In this document: piece after piece, positions 55,498 through 64,000 of the stretch
Position numbering within the stretch: the first letter of the stretch is position 1
How the letters are laid out: every line of letters starts with the position of its first letter
DNA from: Bradyrhizobium canariense
Lineage (GTDB): Bacteria > Pseudomonadota > Alphaproteobacteria > Rhizobiales > Xanthobacteraceae
Length of the DNA stretch: 64,000 bases
Direction: 5' to 3'
Assembly: GCF_900105125.1 (NCBI RefSeq)
Contig: NZ_LT629750.1
Location: 620,001-684,000 of the forward strand
The notes under the pieces: model-generated
The model's input: only the letters and a program-made list of their open reading frames with translations
What the model was told of the DNA's origin: nothing
The model's database searches: none
Translations under genes and position numbers: made by a program

Positions 55498-56331
55498 ATG
55501 GCATTGAAAACATTCAACCCCACGACACCAGGCCAGCGCCAGCTGGTGATGGTCGATCGTTCGGCGCTCTACAAGGGCAAGCCGGTCAAGGCATTGACCG
55601 AAGGCAAGCTCGGCACCGGCGGCCGCAACAATACCGGCCGCATCACCGTCCGCTTCCGCGGCGGCGGCCACAAGAAGACTTACCGGACGGTCGACTTCAA
55701 GCGCGACAAGGTCGATGCGCCCGCGGTCGTCGAGCGGCTGGAATACGATCCGAACCGCACCGCGTTCATTGCGCTGATCAAGTATCAGGACGGCGAACAG
55801 GCCTATATCCTGGCGCCGCAGCGGCTTGCCGTCGGTGATACGGTCGTCGCCGGCAATTATGTCGACGTGAAGCCGGGCAATGTCATGCCGCTCGGCAACA
55901 TGCCGGTCGGCACCATCGTCCACAATGTCGAGCTGAAGATCGGCAAGGGCGGCCAGCTCGCGCGCTCCGCCGGCACCTACGCGCAGGTGGTGGGCCGTGA
56001 CCAGGATTACGTCATCCTGCGCCTGAACTCGGGCGAGCAGCGCCTGGTCCACGGCCGTTGCCGCGGCACCATCGGCGCGGTCTCCAATCCCGATCACATG
56101 AACATCTCGATCGGCAAGGCCGGCCGTACCCGCTGGTTGGGCTGGCGTCCGCATAACCGCGGCGTCGTCATGAACCCGATCGATCACCCGCACGGCGGCG
56201 GCGAAGGCCGTACCTCGGGCGGCCGCCACCCGGTGACCCCGTGGGGCAAGCCGACCAAAGGCAAGAAGACCCGTTCGAACAAGTCGACCAACAGATTCAT
56301 TCTCATCAGCCGCCACAAGCGGAAGAAGTAA
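55498..56331 (+). CDS. rplB: 50S ribosomal protein L2
   Basis: L2, 277 aa, essential for peptidyl-transferase assembly and subunit joining. [19 protein letters not shown] near residue 40 and the C-terminal [20 protein letters not shown], which contains the conserved functional His, are complete. It is followed by rpsS after 12 bp. Confidence 0.98.
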   Translation: MALKTFNPTTPGQRQLVMVDRSALYKGKPVKALTEGKLGTGGRNNTGRITVRFRGGGHKKTYRTVDFKRDKVDAPAVVERLEYDPNRTAFIALIKYQDGEQAYILAPQRLAVGDTVVAGNYVDVKPGNVMPLGNMPVGTIVHNVELKIGKGGQLARSAGTYAQVVGRDQDYVILRLNSGEQRLVHGRCRGTIGAVSNPDHMNISIGKAGRTRWLGWRPHNRGVVMNPIDHPHGGGEGRTSGGRHPVTPWGKPTKGKKTRSNKSTNRFILISRHKRKK

Positions 56332-56343
56332 GGAACGCCGGAC

Positions 56344-56622
56344 ATGGTTCGTTCAGTCTGGAAAGGCCCGTTCGTTGAAGGCTCTCTGCTCAAGAAGGCA
56401 GATGCCGCACGTGCGTCAGGCCGTCATGACGTGATCAAGATCTGGAGCCGCCGCTCGACCATCCTGCCGCAATTCGTCGGCCTGGTGTTCGGCGTCTACA
56501 ACGGACAGAAGCACGTGCCGGTATCGGTCAACGAGGAAATGGTGGGTCACAAGTTCGGCGAGTTCTCGCCGACCCGGACCTTCCACGGCCATTCTGGCGA
56601 CAAGAAAGCCAAGAAGGCTTGA
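56344..56622 (+). CDS. rpsS: 30S ribosomal protein S19
   Basis: S19 of the small-subunit head, 92 aa, full length. [16 protein letters not shown] and the [14 protein letters not shown] segment followed by [15 protein letters not shown] are diagnostic. It is 10 bp upstream of rplV within the S10 group. Confidence 0.97.
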   Translation: MVRSVWKGPFVEGSLLKKADAARASGRHDVIKIWSRRSTILPQFVGLVFGVYNGQKHVPVSVNEEMVGHKFGEFSPTRTFHGHSGDKKAKKA

Positions 56623-56632
56623 GGATTAAGCG

Positions 56633-57019
56633 ATGAGCAAACCAAAGCGCGAACGGAGCCTCCCGGATAACGAGGCCAAGGCGGTCGCCCGGATGCTGCG
56701 GGTGAGCCCGCAGAAGCTCAATCTTGTTGCGCAATTGATTCGCGGCAGGAAGGCTTCGGCTGCGCTCGCTGATCTGCAGTTTTCGCGCAAGCGGATCGCT
56801 GTCGACGTCAAGAAGTGCCTGGAATCGGCGATCGCGAATGCCGAAAACAATCATGATCTCGATGTCGATGATCTGGTCGTGTCGGAAGCGCATGTCGGCA
56901 ACGGCATTGTAATGAAGCGTTTCGCACCGCGCGGCCGTGGCCGTTCGGGCCGTGTTTTTAAACCGTTCTCGCAGCTGACGATCGTGGTTCGTCAGGTCGA
57001 GGCCGAGGCGAGCGCTTAA
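56633..57019 (+). CDS. rplV: 50S ribosomal protein L22
   Basis: L22, 128 aa, contributes to the exit-tunnel constriction. The core [19 protein letters not shown] and the beta-hairpin [20 protein letters not shown] are present with no insertion or deletion in the macrolide-related loop visible by eye. The N-terminus carries about 10 extra residues ([11 protein letters not shown]) typical of Bradyrhizobiaceae. Confidence 0.97.
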   Translation: MSKPKRERSLPDNEAKAVARMLRVSPQKLNLVAQLIRGRKASAALADLQFSRKRIAVDVKKCLESAIANAENNHDLDVDDLVVSEAHVGNGIVMKRFAPRGRGRSGRVFKPFSQLTIVVRQVEAEASA

Positions 57020-57039
57020 AGAGAGCGCGGGAGAAAACG

Positions 57040-57738
<699 letters not shown>

Positions 57739-57769
57739 GCGAAATAGAGAAGGTTTGAGGGCGTAAGCC

Positions 57770-58183
57770 ATGATGCAACCAAAGAAAACGAAGTTCCGGA
57801 AGGCGCATAAGGGCCGTATCCACGGCGTTGCGACTTCGGGCGCGACGTTGTCGTTCGGTCAGTTCGGCCTGAAGGCGATGGCGCCCGAGCGCGTCACCGC
57901 CCGCCAGATCGAAGCCGCGCGCCGCGCGCTGACCCGTCACATGAAGCGCGCCGGCCGCGTCTGGATCCGCGTGTTCCCGGACGTGCCGGTGTCGAAGAAG
58001 CCCGCCGAAGTCCGCATGGGTTCCGGCAAGGGTACGCCGGAATTGTGGGTGGCGCGGGTCAAGCCCGGCCGCGTGATTTTTGAAATCGACGGCGTGACGG
58101 TGCAGACCGCGAAAGAAGCGCTGTCGCTCGCCGCCGCCAAGCTGCCGATCAAGACGCGCTTCGTCGCGCGCATTGCGGAGTAA
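57770..58183 (+). CDS. rplP: 50S ribosomal protein L16
   Basis: L16, 137 aa, near the A-site of the large subunit. The [15 protein letters not shown] opening and the FGQFGLKAM and [18 protein letters not shown] segments are complete. The second ATG (57773) gives the conventional N-terminus. It is immediately followed by rpmC. Confidence 0.97.
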   Translation: MMQPKKTKFRKAHKGRIHGVATSGATLSFGQFGLKAMAPERVTARQIEAARRALTRHMKRAGRVWIRVFPDVPVSKKPAEVRMGSGKGTPELWVARVKPGRVIFEIDGVTVQTAKEALSLAAAKLPIKTRFVARIAE

Positions 58184-58189
58184 GTGATC

Positions 58190-58396
58190 ATGGCCGAGAT
58201 GAAAGTCGCCGATATCCGCGGAATGAGCCCCGATCAGATGGATGACGCCGTCCTCAATCTGAAGAAAGAGCGCTTTAATCTGCGTTTCCAGCGCGCCACC
58301 GGGCAGCTGGAGAACACTTCGCGGCTGCGTGAAGCCCGCCGCGACATCGCCCGAATCAAGACCATCGCCGCGCAACAGCGCGCGAAGAAGAAGTAA
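58190..58396 (+). CDS. rpmC: 50S ribosomal protein L29
   Basis: L29, 68 aa, a helical hairpin at the exit tunnel that helps bind trigger factor and SRP. Landmarks are [26 protein letters not shown] and the C-terminal ARIKTI with Lys-rich tail. The ATG at 58190 gives the standard start; a GTG at 58184 directly abuts the rplP stop. It is 10 bp from rpsQ. Confidence 0.96.
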   Translation: MAEMKVADIRGMSPDQMDDAVLNLKKERFNLRFQRATGQLENTSRLREARRDIARIKTIAAQQRAKKK

Positions 58397-58406
58397 GAGG
58401 TCTGAT

Positions 58407-58655
58407 ATGCCCAAACGTACCCTTCAAGGCGTGGTCGTCAGCGACAAGCAAGCCAAGACAGTGGTGGTGCGCGTCGATCGCCGCTTCACCCATCCGATCT
58501 ACAAGAAAACGATCCGCCGCTCCAAGAACTACCACGCGCACGACGAGAACAACGAGTTCAAGCCGGGCGACCAGGTATGGATCGAGGAGAGCAAGCCGAT
58601 CTCGAAGTTGAAGCGCTGGACGGTGGTCCGGGGCGAGCAGAAGAAAACGGCCTGA
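58407..58655 (+). CDS. rpsQ: 30S ribosomal protein S17
   Basis: S17, 82 aa, an OB-fold primary rRNA-binding protein. [21 protein letters not shown] opens the OB fold, and [19 protein letters not shown] carries the RNA-contact region. It closes the S10 group; an 80 bp gap separates it from rplN. Confidence 0.97.
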   Translation: MPKRTLQGVVVSDKQAKTVVVRVDRRFTHPIYKKTIRRSKNYHAHDENNEFKPGDQVWIEESKPISKLKRWTVVRGEQKKTA

Positions 58656-58735
58656 AGTCTGTTCGGTACCGCCGGGCAAGCTGCAGGAAATTTTAGGCGC
58701 AACGTTGCGCATCAGAAAGAGGACGAGGTGCATCA

Positions 58736-59104
58736 ATGATTCAGATGCAGACCAACCTCGACGTGGCCGATAATTCAGGCGCACGCCGTGTCATGTGCAT
58801 CAAGGTGCTTGGGGGCTCCAAGCGCCGCTATGCCACCGTGGGCGATGTTATCGTTGTGTCGATCAAGGACGCTATCCCGCGCGGCAAGGTGAAGAAGGGC
58901 GACGTGATGAAGGCCGTCGTGGTGCGAGTCCGCAAGGACATCCGCCGCGCCGACGGTTCGGTCATCCGCTTCGACCGCAACGCCGCCGTGCTGATCAACA
59001 ATCAGTCGGAGCCGGTCGGCACCCGTATCTTCGGGCCGGTGCCGCGCGAGCTGCGCGCCAAGAACCACATGAAGATCATTTCGCTTGCGCCGGAGGTGCT
59101 GTGA
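58736..59104 (+). CDS. rplN: 50S ribosomal protein L14
   Basis: L14, 122 aa, first gene of the spc group, at the subunit interface. [21 protein letters not shown] and the [16 protein letters not shown] segment are fully conserved. Its TGA overlaps the ATG of rplX by one base (TGATG-type junction), implying translational coupling. Confidence 0.98.
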   Translation: MIQMQTNLDVADNSGARRVMCIKVLGGSKRRYATVGDVIVVSIKDAIPRGKVKKGDVMKAVVVRVRKDIRRADGSVIRFDRNAAVLINNQSEPVGTRIFGPVPRELRAKNHMKIISLAPEVL

Positions 59105-59418
59105 TGGCTGCCAAGATCCGGAAAGGTGACAAGGTCATCGTGCTGAACGGCCGCGACAAGGGCCGCACCGGCGAGGTGTTCGAGGTGCGTCCGACCGAGG
59201 GCAAGGCGCTGGTTCGCGGCGTCAACCTCGTGAAGCGCCACCAGAAGCAGACCCAGAACCAGGAAGGCGGCATCATCTCCAAGGAGTCGCCGATCGACCT
59301 GTCGAACATCGCGTATGTCGGCAAGGACGGCAAGCCGACCCGCGTGGGTTTCAAGATTCAGGCCGATGGCAAGAAAGTACGCATTGCCAAGAGCTCGGGA
59401 GCAGAGATCGATGGCTGA
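59104..59418 (+). CDS. rplX: 50S ribosomal protein L24
   Basis: L24, 104 aa, a KOW-domain assembly initiator. [22 protein letters not shown] is the KOW motif and VNLVKRHQK follows. It overlaps rplN by one base and rplE by 8 bases. Confidence 0.97.
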   Translation: MAAKIRKGDKVIVLNGRDKGRTGEVFEVRPTEGKALVRGVNLVKRHQKQTQNQEGGIISKESPIDLSNIAYVGKDGKPTRVGFKIQADGKKVRIAKSSGAEIDG

Positions 59419-59968
59419 GACCGCTTACGTACCGCGCCTGCGCGCGGAATATGACAGCAGCATCCGCAGCAAGCTGACGGAACAATTCGGCTACGCCAAT
59501 GTCATGCAGGTGCCGCGCCTGGACAAGGTCGTGCTCAACATGGGCGTCGGCGAGGCCGTGAACGACCGCAAAAAGGCGGAAGTGGCCGCTGGCGATCTTT
59601 CGATGATTGCCGGTCAGAAGGCCATCGTGACCTATTCGCGCGTCGCGATCGCAACCTTCAAGCTGCGTGAAAATCAGCCGATCGGCTGCAAGGTCACGCT
59701 GCGCAAGGCCAAGATGTATGAATTCATCGACCGGCTGGTGAACGTCGCGCTGCCCCGCGTGCGCGACTTCCGCGGCCTTAATCCGAAGAGTTTTGATGGC
59801 CGCGGCAACTATTCGCTCGGCATCAAGGAGCACATCATTTTCCCCGAAATCGACTTCGACAAGACCGGGGAAACATGGGGCATGGACGTCACGGTATGCA
59901 CCACTGCAGGCTCCGACGACGAAGCCCGGGCCTTGTTGACCGCATTCAATTTCCCGTTCCGGCAGTGA
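59411..59968 (+). CDS. rplE: 50S ribosomal protein L5
   Basis: L5, 185 aa, binds 5S rRNA. The [19 protein letters not shown] segment, [20 protein letters not shown] and the [20 protein letters not shown] loop are conserved. The ATG at 59411 lies inside the end of rplX (8 bp overlap). Confidence 0.97.
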   Translation: MAETAYVPRLRAEYDSSIRSKLTEQFGYANVMQVPRLDKVVLNMGVGEAVNDRKKAEVAAGDLSMIAGQKAIVTYSRVAIATFKLRENQPIGCKVTLRKAKMYEFIDRLVNVALPRVRDFRGLNPKSFDGRGNYSLGIKEHIIFPEIDFDKTGETWGMDVTVCTTAGSDDEARALLTAFNFPFRQ

Positions 59969-60011
59969 GAAGCTGATCAGCCTCTCAAACGCGGAAACCC
60001 AGGAGCCAAGC

Positions 60012-60317
60012 ATGGCAAAGAAGAGTTCGATCGAGAAGAATAACAGGCGGAAGCGGATGACCAAGAACGCCGCCGCCAAGCGCGCGCGTTTGAAGGCCGT
60101 CATCGCCGACAGGCAGAAGCCGATGGAAGAGCGCTTCGCGGCGACGCTGAAGCTTGCCGAGATGCCGCGCAATTCTTCGGCGACGCGGATCCGCAATCGC
60201 TGCGAAATGACCGGCCGTCCGCGTTCGGTCTACCGCAAGAACAAGCTCAGCCGCATCGCGCTGCGTGAACTCGGCTCCAAGGGCCTGGTTCCCGGGCTCG
60301 TGAAGTCGAGCTGGTAA
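60012..60317 (+). CDS. rpsN: 30S ribosomal protein S14 (zinc-free type)
   Basis: S14, 101 aa, the longer form without the CxxC zinc knuckle, as is usual for proteobacteria. [15 protein letters not shown] opens it and [21 protein letters not shown] is the diagnostic 16S-binding stretch. CCAGGAG precedes the ATG. Confidence 0.97.
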   Translation: MAKKSSIEKNNRRKRMTKNAAAKRARLKAVIADRQKPMEERFAATLKLAEMPRNSSATRIRNRCEMTGRPRSVYRKNKLSRIALRELGSKGLVPGLVKSSW

Positions 60318-60329
60318 GGGGGTCGTCAG

Positions 60330-60728
60330 ATGTCAACGCACGATCCGATCAGCGATCTCATCACCCGTATCCGCAACGCGCAGATGCGCGCCAAGCCCAA
60401 GGTTTCGACCCCGGGCTCGAAGATGCGCGCCAACGTGCTCGAAGTGCTCAAGGCCGAGGGTTACATCCGCGGCTATGCCAGCGTCGAACATTCCAGCGGC
60501 CGCAGCGAGCTTGAGATCGAGCTGAAGTATTTCGACGGCGAGCCGGTCATTCGCGAGATCGAGCGGGTGTCGAAGCCGGGGCGGCGGGTTTATGCCTCGG
60601 TGAAGAACCTGCCGCGCGTCAACAACGGTCTCGGCATTTCGGTGTTGTCGACCCCGAAGGGAATCATGGCTGACCACGAAGCGCGCGACGCGAACGTGGG
60701 CGGCGAAATTCTCTTCACGGTGTTCTGA
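60330..60728 (+). CDS. rpsH: 30S ribosomal protein S8
   Basis: S8, 132 aa, a central-domain assembly protein and, in enterobacteria, the spc operon autoregulator. [15 protein letters not shown] at the N-terminus and the C-terminal [16 protein letters not shown] are conserved. No S8 target helix was identified near rplE here. Confidence 0.97.
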   Translation: MSTHDPISDLITRIRNAQMRAKPKVSTPGSKMRANVLEVLKAEGYIRGYASVEHSSGRSELEIELKYFDGEPVIREIERVSKPGRRVYASVKNLPRVNNGLGISVLSTPKGIMADHEARDANVGGEILFTVF

Positions 60729-60742
60729 GAAGGGATAGAAGT

Positions 60743-61276
60743 ATGTCACGTGTTGGCAAACGGCCTGTGACGATCCCGTCGGGTGTGACGGCGAGCGTCG
60801 AAGGGCAGACCGTCAAAATGAAGGGGCCGAAAGGCCAGCTTCAGTTCATCGTCCACGACGATGTCGAGGTGAAGTTCGAGAACGGGGCGGTCACGGTCGC
60901 GCCGCGGGTCGAGACCAATCGCGCGCAGGCCATGTACGGCACCGCGCGCGCGCAGGTTGCGAATCTGGTTGAAGGTGTCACCAAGGGTTTTGAGAAGAAG
61001 CTCGAGATCACGGGTGTCGGTTATCGCGCCGCGATGCAGGGCAAGAACCTGCAGCTCGCGCTCGGCTACAGCCACGACGTCGTCTATGCGATCCCGGAAG
61101 GGATCGCGATCGCGGTGCCGAAACCGACCGAGATCATCATCACCGGCAATGATTCGCAGCGCGTCGGCCAGGTGGCCGCCGAGATCCGCAGCTATCGTCC
61201 GCCGGAGCCCTACAAGGGCAAGGGCGTGAAATACGCCAACGAATTCATCTTCCGCAAGGAAGGCAAGAAGAAGTAA
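60743..61276 (+). CDS. rplF: 50S ribosomal protein L6
   Basis: L6, 177 aa, near the sarcin-ricin loop. [14 protein letters not shown] opens it, and [21 protein letters not shown] and the C-terminal [16 protein letters not shown] are typical. It is 11 bp before rplR. Confidence 0.98.
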   Translation: MSRVGKRPVTIPSGVTASVEGQTVKMKGPKGQLQFIVHDDVEVKFENGAVTVAPRVETNRAQAMYGTARAQVANLVEGVTKGFEKKLEITGVGYRAAMQGKNLQLALGYSHDVVYAIPEGIAIAVPKPTEIIITGNDSQRVGQVAAEIRSYRPPEPYKGKGVKYANEFIFRKEGKKK

Positions 61277-61287
61277 CGGAGCCGGTC

Positions 61288-61647
61288 ATGTCACTGAAAG
61301 TCACGAATGCCCGGCGCAAGCAACGCGTAAGGCTGTCGTTGCGCCGCATTGCCAACGGACGTCCGCGTTTGTCGGTCTTCCGCTCGTCGAAGCACATCTA
61401 CGCACAGGTCATCGACGACCTGAAGGGCGAGACGCTGGCCTCGGCCTCGTCGCTGGAAAAGACGATGCGCGAGAGCGGCAACACCGGCGCCAACATCGAT
61501 GCGGCAAAGGCCGTCGGCAAGCTGGTCGCGGAGCGCGCCGTGAAGAACGGCGTCACCGAAGTGGTGTTCGACCGCGGCGGCTATCTCTACCACGGGCGCG
61601 TCAAGGCGCTCGCCGATGCGGCCCGCGAAAGCGGGTTGAGCTTCTAA
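61288..61647 (+). CDS. rplR: 50S ribosomal protein L18
   Basis: L18, 119 aa, binds 5S rRNA with L5. [20 protein letters not shown] and the C-terminal [21 protein letters not shown] are diagnostic. It is followed by rpsE after 62 bp. Confidence 0.97.
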   Translation: MSLKVTNARRKQRVRLSLRRIANGRPRLSVFRSSKHIYAQVIDDLKGETLASASSLEKTMRESGNTGANIDAAKAVGKLVAERAVKNGVTEVVFDRGGYLYHGRVKALADAARESGLSF

Positions 61648-61709
61648 CAAGTTGGTTTGAACGAACACAAGGACTAGAGGCTCAAGCCTCTCAGAGATTG
61701 GAAAACACC

Positions 61710-62285
61710 ATGGCAGGTGAACGCGAACGCGGCGGACGCGAACGGAGCAGGGATCGCGAGGAGCGCGACAGCGAGTTCGTCGACAAGCTGGTCCACATCA
61801 ATCGCGTGGCGAAGGTCGTCAAGGGCGGCAAGCGCTTCGGCTTTGCGGCGCTGGTCGTGATCGGCGATCAGAAGGGCCGGGTCGGTTTCGGCCACGGCAA
61901 GGCGCGCGAAGTTCCCGAAGCGATCCGCAAGGCGACGGAATCGGCCAAGCGCAATTTGACGCGGGTGGCGCTGCGCGAAGGCCGTACGCTGCATCACGAT
62001 ATCGCAGGCCGCCACGGCGCCGGCCGCGTCTATCTGCGCGCGGCTCCGGCCGGTACCGGCATCATCGCCGGCGGCCCGATGCGCGCGGTGTTCGAAACGC
62101 TGGGCATCCAGGACGTGGTGGCGAAGTCGATCGGCTCGTCGAACCCCTACAACATGGTTCGCGCAACCTTCGACGCGCTGAAGCATCAGGATTCGCCGCG
62201 CTCGGTTGCGGCGCGCCGCAACATCAAGGTGTCCACGCTGCAGTCGCGCCGTGTCGGTGGCGACGCCGAAGCGGTGGCTGAATAA
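61710..62285 (+). CDS. rpsE: 30S ribosomal protein S5
   Basis: S5, 191 aa, with roles in decoding accuracy and mRNA helicase activity. A basic/acidic N-terminal extension (about 20 residues, [16 protein letters not shown]) precedes the conserved [19 protein letters not shown], and [22 protein letters not shown] follows. The ATG at 61710 is preferred to a TTG four codons upstream. Confidence 0.97.
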   Translation: MAGERERGGRERSRDREERDSEFVDKLVHINRVAKVVKGGKRFGFAALVVIGDQKGRVGFGHGKAREVPEAIRKATESAKRNLTRVALREGRTLHHDIAGRHGAGRVYLRAAPAGTGIIAGGPMRAVFETLGIQDVVAKSIGSSNPYNMVRATFDALKHQDSPRSVAARRNIKVSTLQSRRVGGDAEAVAE

Positions 62286-62323
62286 ACAACACGCGCTGAC
62301 GGCGCTTTTCGGAGTTTACGACG

Positions 62324-62530
62324 ATGGCCAAGGCTACAAACAAGGCCGCAAAGACGATCAAGGTCGAGCAGACCGGCAGCGCGATCCGCCGCCATCACTC
62401 GCAGCGCGAGACGCTGATCGGCCTCAAGCTCAACAAGATCGGCCGCGTGACCGAGTTGCACGACACGCCTGCGATTCGCGGCATGATCGCCAAAGTTCAA
62501 CATCTCGTCCGCGTGGTCGACGAGAAATAA
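62324..62530 (+). CDS. rpmD: 50S ribosomal protein L30
   Basis: L30, 68 aa, slightly longer than the E. coli protein owing to an N-terminal Ala/Lys-rich stretch. The core [21 protein letters not shown] and [11 protein letters not shown] match the family. A complete palindromic repeat lies directly after its stop, before rplO. Confidence 0.96.
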   Translation: MAKATNKAAKTIKVEQTGSAIRRHHSQRETLIGLKLNKIGRVTELHDTPAIRGMIAKVQHLVRVVDEK

Positions 62531-62534
62531 GCTC

Positions 62535-62585
62535 GGAGCATGATCCCGAAAAGCGGGAACCGGTTTTCGGTTGCGATCATGCTCC
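62535..62585. repeat. complete palindromic repeat between rpmD and rplO
   Basis: Outer arms GGAGCATGATC (62535-62545) and GATCATGCTCC (62575-62585) are perfect inverted repeats. A nested CCGAAAA (62546-62552) pairs with TTTTCGG (62564-62570). It is the full version of the partial copy at 53751-53790 and sits inside an essential operon without an obvious terminator tail. Confidence 0.75.
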
Positions 62586-62605
62586 AAGGATAAAGGAAGC
62601 GAACA

Positions 62606-63094
62606 ATGAAGCTCAGCGATATCGCCGACAATGCCGGCTCGCGCAAAAAGCGTATGCGCGTCGGCCGTGGCATCGGTTCAGGCAAGGGCAAGACCGCGGG
62701 CCGCGGCGGCAAGGGCCAGACCGCGCGTTCGGGCGTGCGCATCAAAGGTTTCGAAGGTGGCCAGATGCCGCTGCATCGGCGCCTGCCGAAGCGCGGTTTC
62801 AACAACATCTTCCGGTTGGACTTCGCCGAGATCAATCTCGACCGCCTCCAGCAGGCGATCGATGCCAAGCTGCTCGACGCCAAGGACACCATCAACGCCG
62901 AATCGCTGGTGAAATCCCGCGTCCTGCGCCGTTCGAAGGATGGCGTGCGGCTGCTCGGCCGGGGTGAAATCAAGGCCAAGCTGAATATCGAGGTTCACGG
63001 TGCGTCGAAATCGGCGATCGCTGCGGTCGAGAAGGCAGGCGGCACGGTAAAAATCCTGGCGCCGGCCAAAAAGGACGAAGGCGAGGCGGCGTAA
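62606..63094 (+). CDS. rplO: 50S ribosomal protein L15
   Basis: L15, 162 aa, a late assembly protein. The long basic N-terminal [22 protein letters not shown] and the [18 protein letters not shown] segment are conserved. The C-terminus has a short Glu/Ala tail. It precedes secY by 141 bp. Confidence 0.97.
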   Translation: MKLSDIADNAGSRKKRMRVGRGIGSGKGKTAGRGGKGQTARSGVRIKGFEGGQMPLHRRLPKRGFNNIFRLDFAEINLDRLQQAIDAKLLDAKDTINAESLVKSRVLRRSKDGVRLLGRGEIKAKLNIEVHGASKSAIAAVEKAGGTVKILAPAKKDEGEAA

Positions 63095-63104
63095 CATCTG
63101 CGTC

Positions 63105-63127
63105 ATCGCCCGCCGCTCGCGGGCGAT
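63105..63127 (+). terminator. stem-loop in the rplO-secY gap
   Basis: ATCGCCCGC-CGCTC-GCGGGCGAT is a perfect 9 bp stem 10 bp after the rplO stop, without a T-run. It may modulate read-through into secY or stabilise the upstream message. Confidence 0.4.
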
Positions 63128-63235
63128 CTGCATGATAGAACAATGGACTTATCGAAGCCGAGCACCAAATAATGTCCGGCGTCTGCCGATGGTCCCGCGG
63201 GGCGTCGGCGCAAGGGCGGCGGGAGAAAGCCAAAC

Positions 63236-64000
63236 ATGGTCTCAGCAGCGGAACAACTGGCGGCAAACCTCAATTTCGGAGCGCTTGCCAAGGCCGATGA
63301 GTTAAAGAAGCGCATCTGGTTCACGCTGGGTGCGCTGCTTGTTTATCGGCTCGGCACCTACATCCCGCTGCCGGGCATCGATCCCAACATCTGGGAACAG
63401 GTGTTCCGCACCCAGGCCGGCGGCATTCTCGGCATGTTCAACATGTTCGCCGGCGGTGGCATCCACCGCATGGCGATCTTTGCGCTGAACATCATGCCGT
63501 ATATTTCGGCCTCGATCATCATTCAGCTTCTGACCACGGTGTCGCCGCAGCTCGAAGCCCTGAAGAAGGAAGGCGAGTCCGGCCGCAAGACGCTCAACCA
63601 GTACACCCGTTATCTCACCGTGCTTCTGGCCGCGTTCCAGTCCTACGGCATCGCGGTCGGCCTCGAAGGCGCCGGCAATGTCGTCAGCGATCCCGGCATG
63701 TTCTTCCGCCTGTCGACCGCGATCACGCTGACCGGCGGCACCATGTTCCTGATGTGGCTGGGCGAGCAGATCACCTCGCGCGGCATCGGCAACGGCATTT
63801 CGCTGATCATTCTTTCCGGCATCGTCGCCGAACTGCCCTCGGCGCTCGCCAACATGCTGGAACTCGGCCGGCAGGGCGCGCTGTCCACCGGCCTCATCCT
63901 GGTCGTCATCGTGATGGCGGTCGCCGTGATCGCCTTCATCGTGTTCATGGAGCGCGCGCAGCGCCGGCTGCTGATCCAGTATCCAAAACGGCAAGTCGGC
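63236..64000 (+). CDS. secY: preprotein translocase subunit SecY, 3' end outside window
   Basis: This is the channel-forming SecY subunit of the Sec translocon. The 255 residues visible cover about half of the usual 440. The N-terminal FTLGALLVYRLGTYIPLPGID helix 1 and plug region, the FNMFAGGGIHRMAIFALNIMPYISASIIIQLLT helix 2-3 region and GIGNGISLIILSGIV (helix 5) are all typical. The ATG at 63236 follows GGGAGAAAG. It ends at the window edge with an intact frame; the partner secE is at 29.4 kb. Confidence 0.97.
   Translation, partial: MVSAAEQLAANLNFGALAKADELKKRIWFTLGALLVYRLGTYIPLPGIDPNIWEQVFRTQAGGILGMFNMFAGGGIHRMAIFALNIMPYISASIIIQLLTTVSPQLEALKKEGESGRKTLNQYTRYLTVLLAAFQSYGIAVGLEGAGNVVSDPGMFFRLSTAITLTGGTMFLMWLGEQITSRGIGNGISLIILSGIVAELPSALANMLELGRQGALSTGLILVVIVMAVAVIAFIVFMERAQRRLLIQYPKRQVG

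Overview
The window looks like chromosome of a Bradyrhizobium-type alphaproteobacterium (order Hyphomicrobiales). The evidence is high-GC coding with strong G/C at third positions, ribosomal proteins and RNA polymerase subunits of alphaproteobacterial type, and several intergenic palindromic and dispersed repeats that I recall from Bradyrhizobium and Rhodopseudomonas genomes. I made no database search; all family assignments come from reading motifs and overall protein similarity.

Layout. (1) 1-8.8 kb is a catabolic block: a truncated MFS permease, two tandem metallo-beta-lactamase-fold hydrolases, a beta-keto-acid cleavage enzyme, a class III CoA-transferase and a RidA protein. A TetR regulator is divergent from an acyl-CoA dehydrogenase plus aminoglycoside-phosphotransferase-like kinase pair. 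That pair resembles the LvaC/LvaA and ACAD10/11 systems that process 4-hydroxyacyl-CoA. (2) 8.8-24.6 kb is an accessory-looking segment: low gene density, short orphan proteins, a frameshifted membrane protein, a relic of a quinone oxidoreductase, three copies of a dispersed repeat of about 110 bp, and a strongly folded repeat that may be transcribed. It also carries redox genes: aldo/keto reductase, SDR, NicC-like FAD monooxygenase, two DoxX proteins, VOC protein, nitronate monooxygenase-like protein, HAD phosphatase, serine hydrolase and an exported SRPBCC protein. (3) 24.6-28.4 kb returns to dense coding: SDR, histidine phosphatase, SDR and serine hydrolase, ending at tRNA-Trp. (4) 28.6-43 kb is the secE-nusG-rplKA / rplJL-rpoBC block. 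A D-2-hydroxyacid dehydrogenase sits between rplA and rplJ, with stem-loops or terminators at the junctions. (5) 43.1-48.5 kb is a three-gene insert between rpoC and rpsL: a flavin amine oxidase-methyltransferase fusion, an ABC exporter with very acidic tails, and a convergent FAD-dependent oxidoreductase. (6) 49.1-64 kb is the str-S10-spc supercluster, rpsL through secY, where the window ends inside secY.

How the genes fit together. The housekeeping half supplies transcription (rpoBC, nusG), translation (ribosomal proteins, EF-G, EF-Tu) and protein export (secE, secY) in canonical order. The first 9 kb and the 24.6-28.4 kb block are both typical of acyl-CoA or hydroxy-acid catabolism and may once have been one cluster, split by the accessory segment; this is an inference to be tested by synteny. 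The best candidate for an undescribed system is the fusion enzyme, ABC exporter and oxidoreductase group lodged between rpoC and rpsL. The second candidate is the folded element at about 24.1-24.4 kb.
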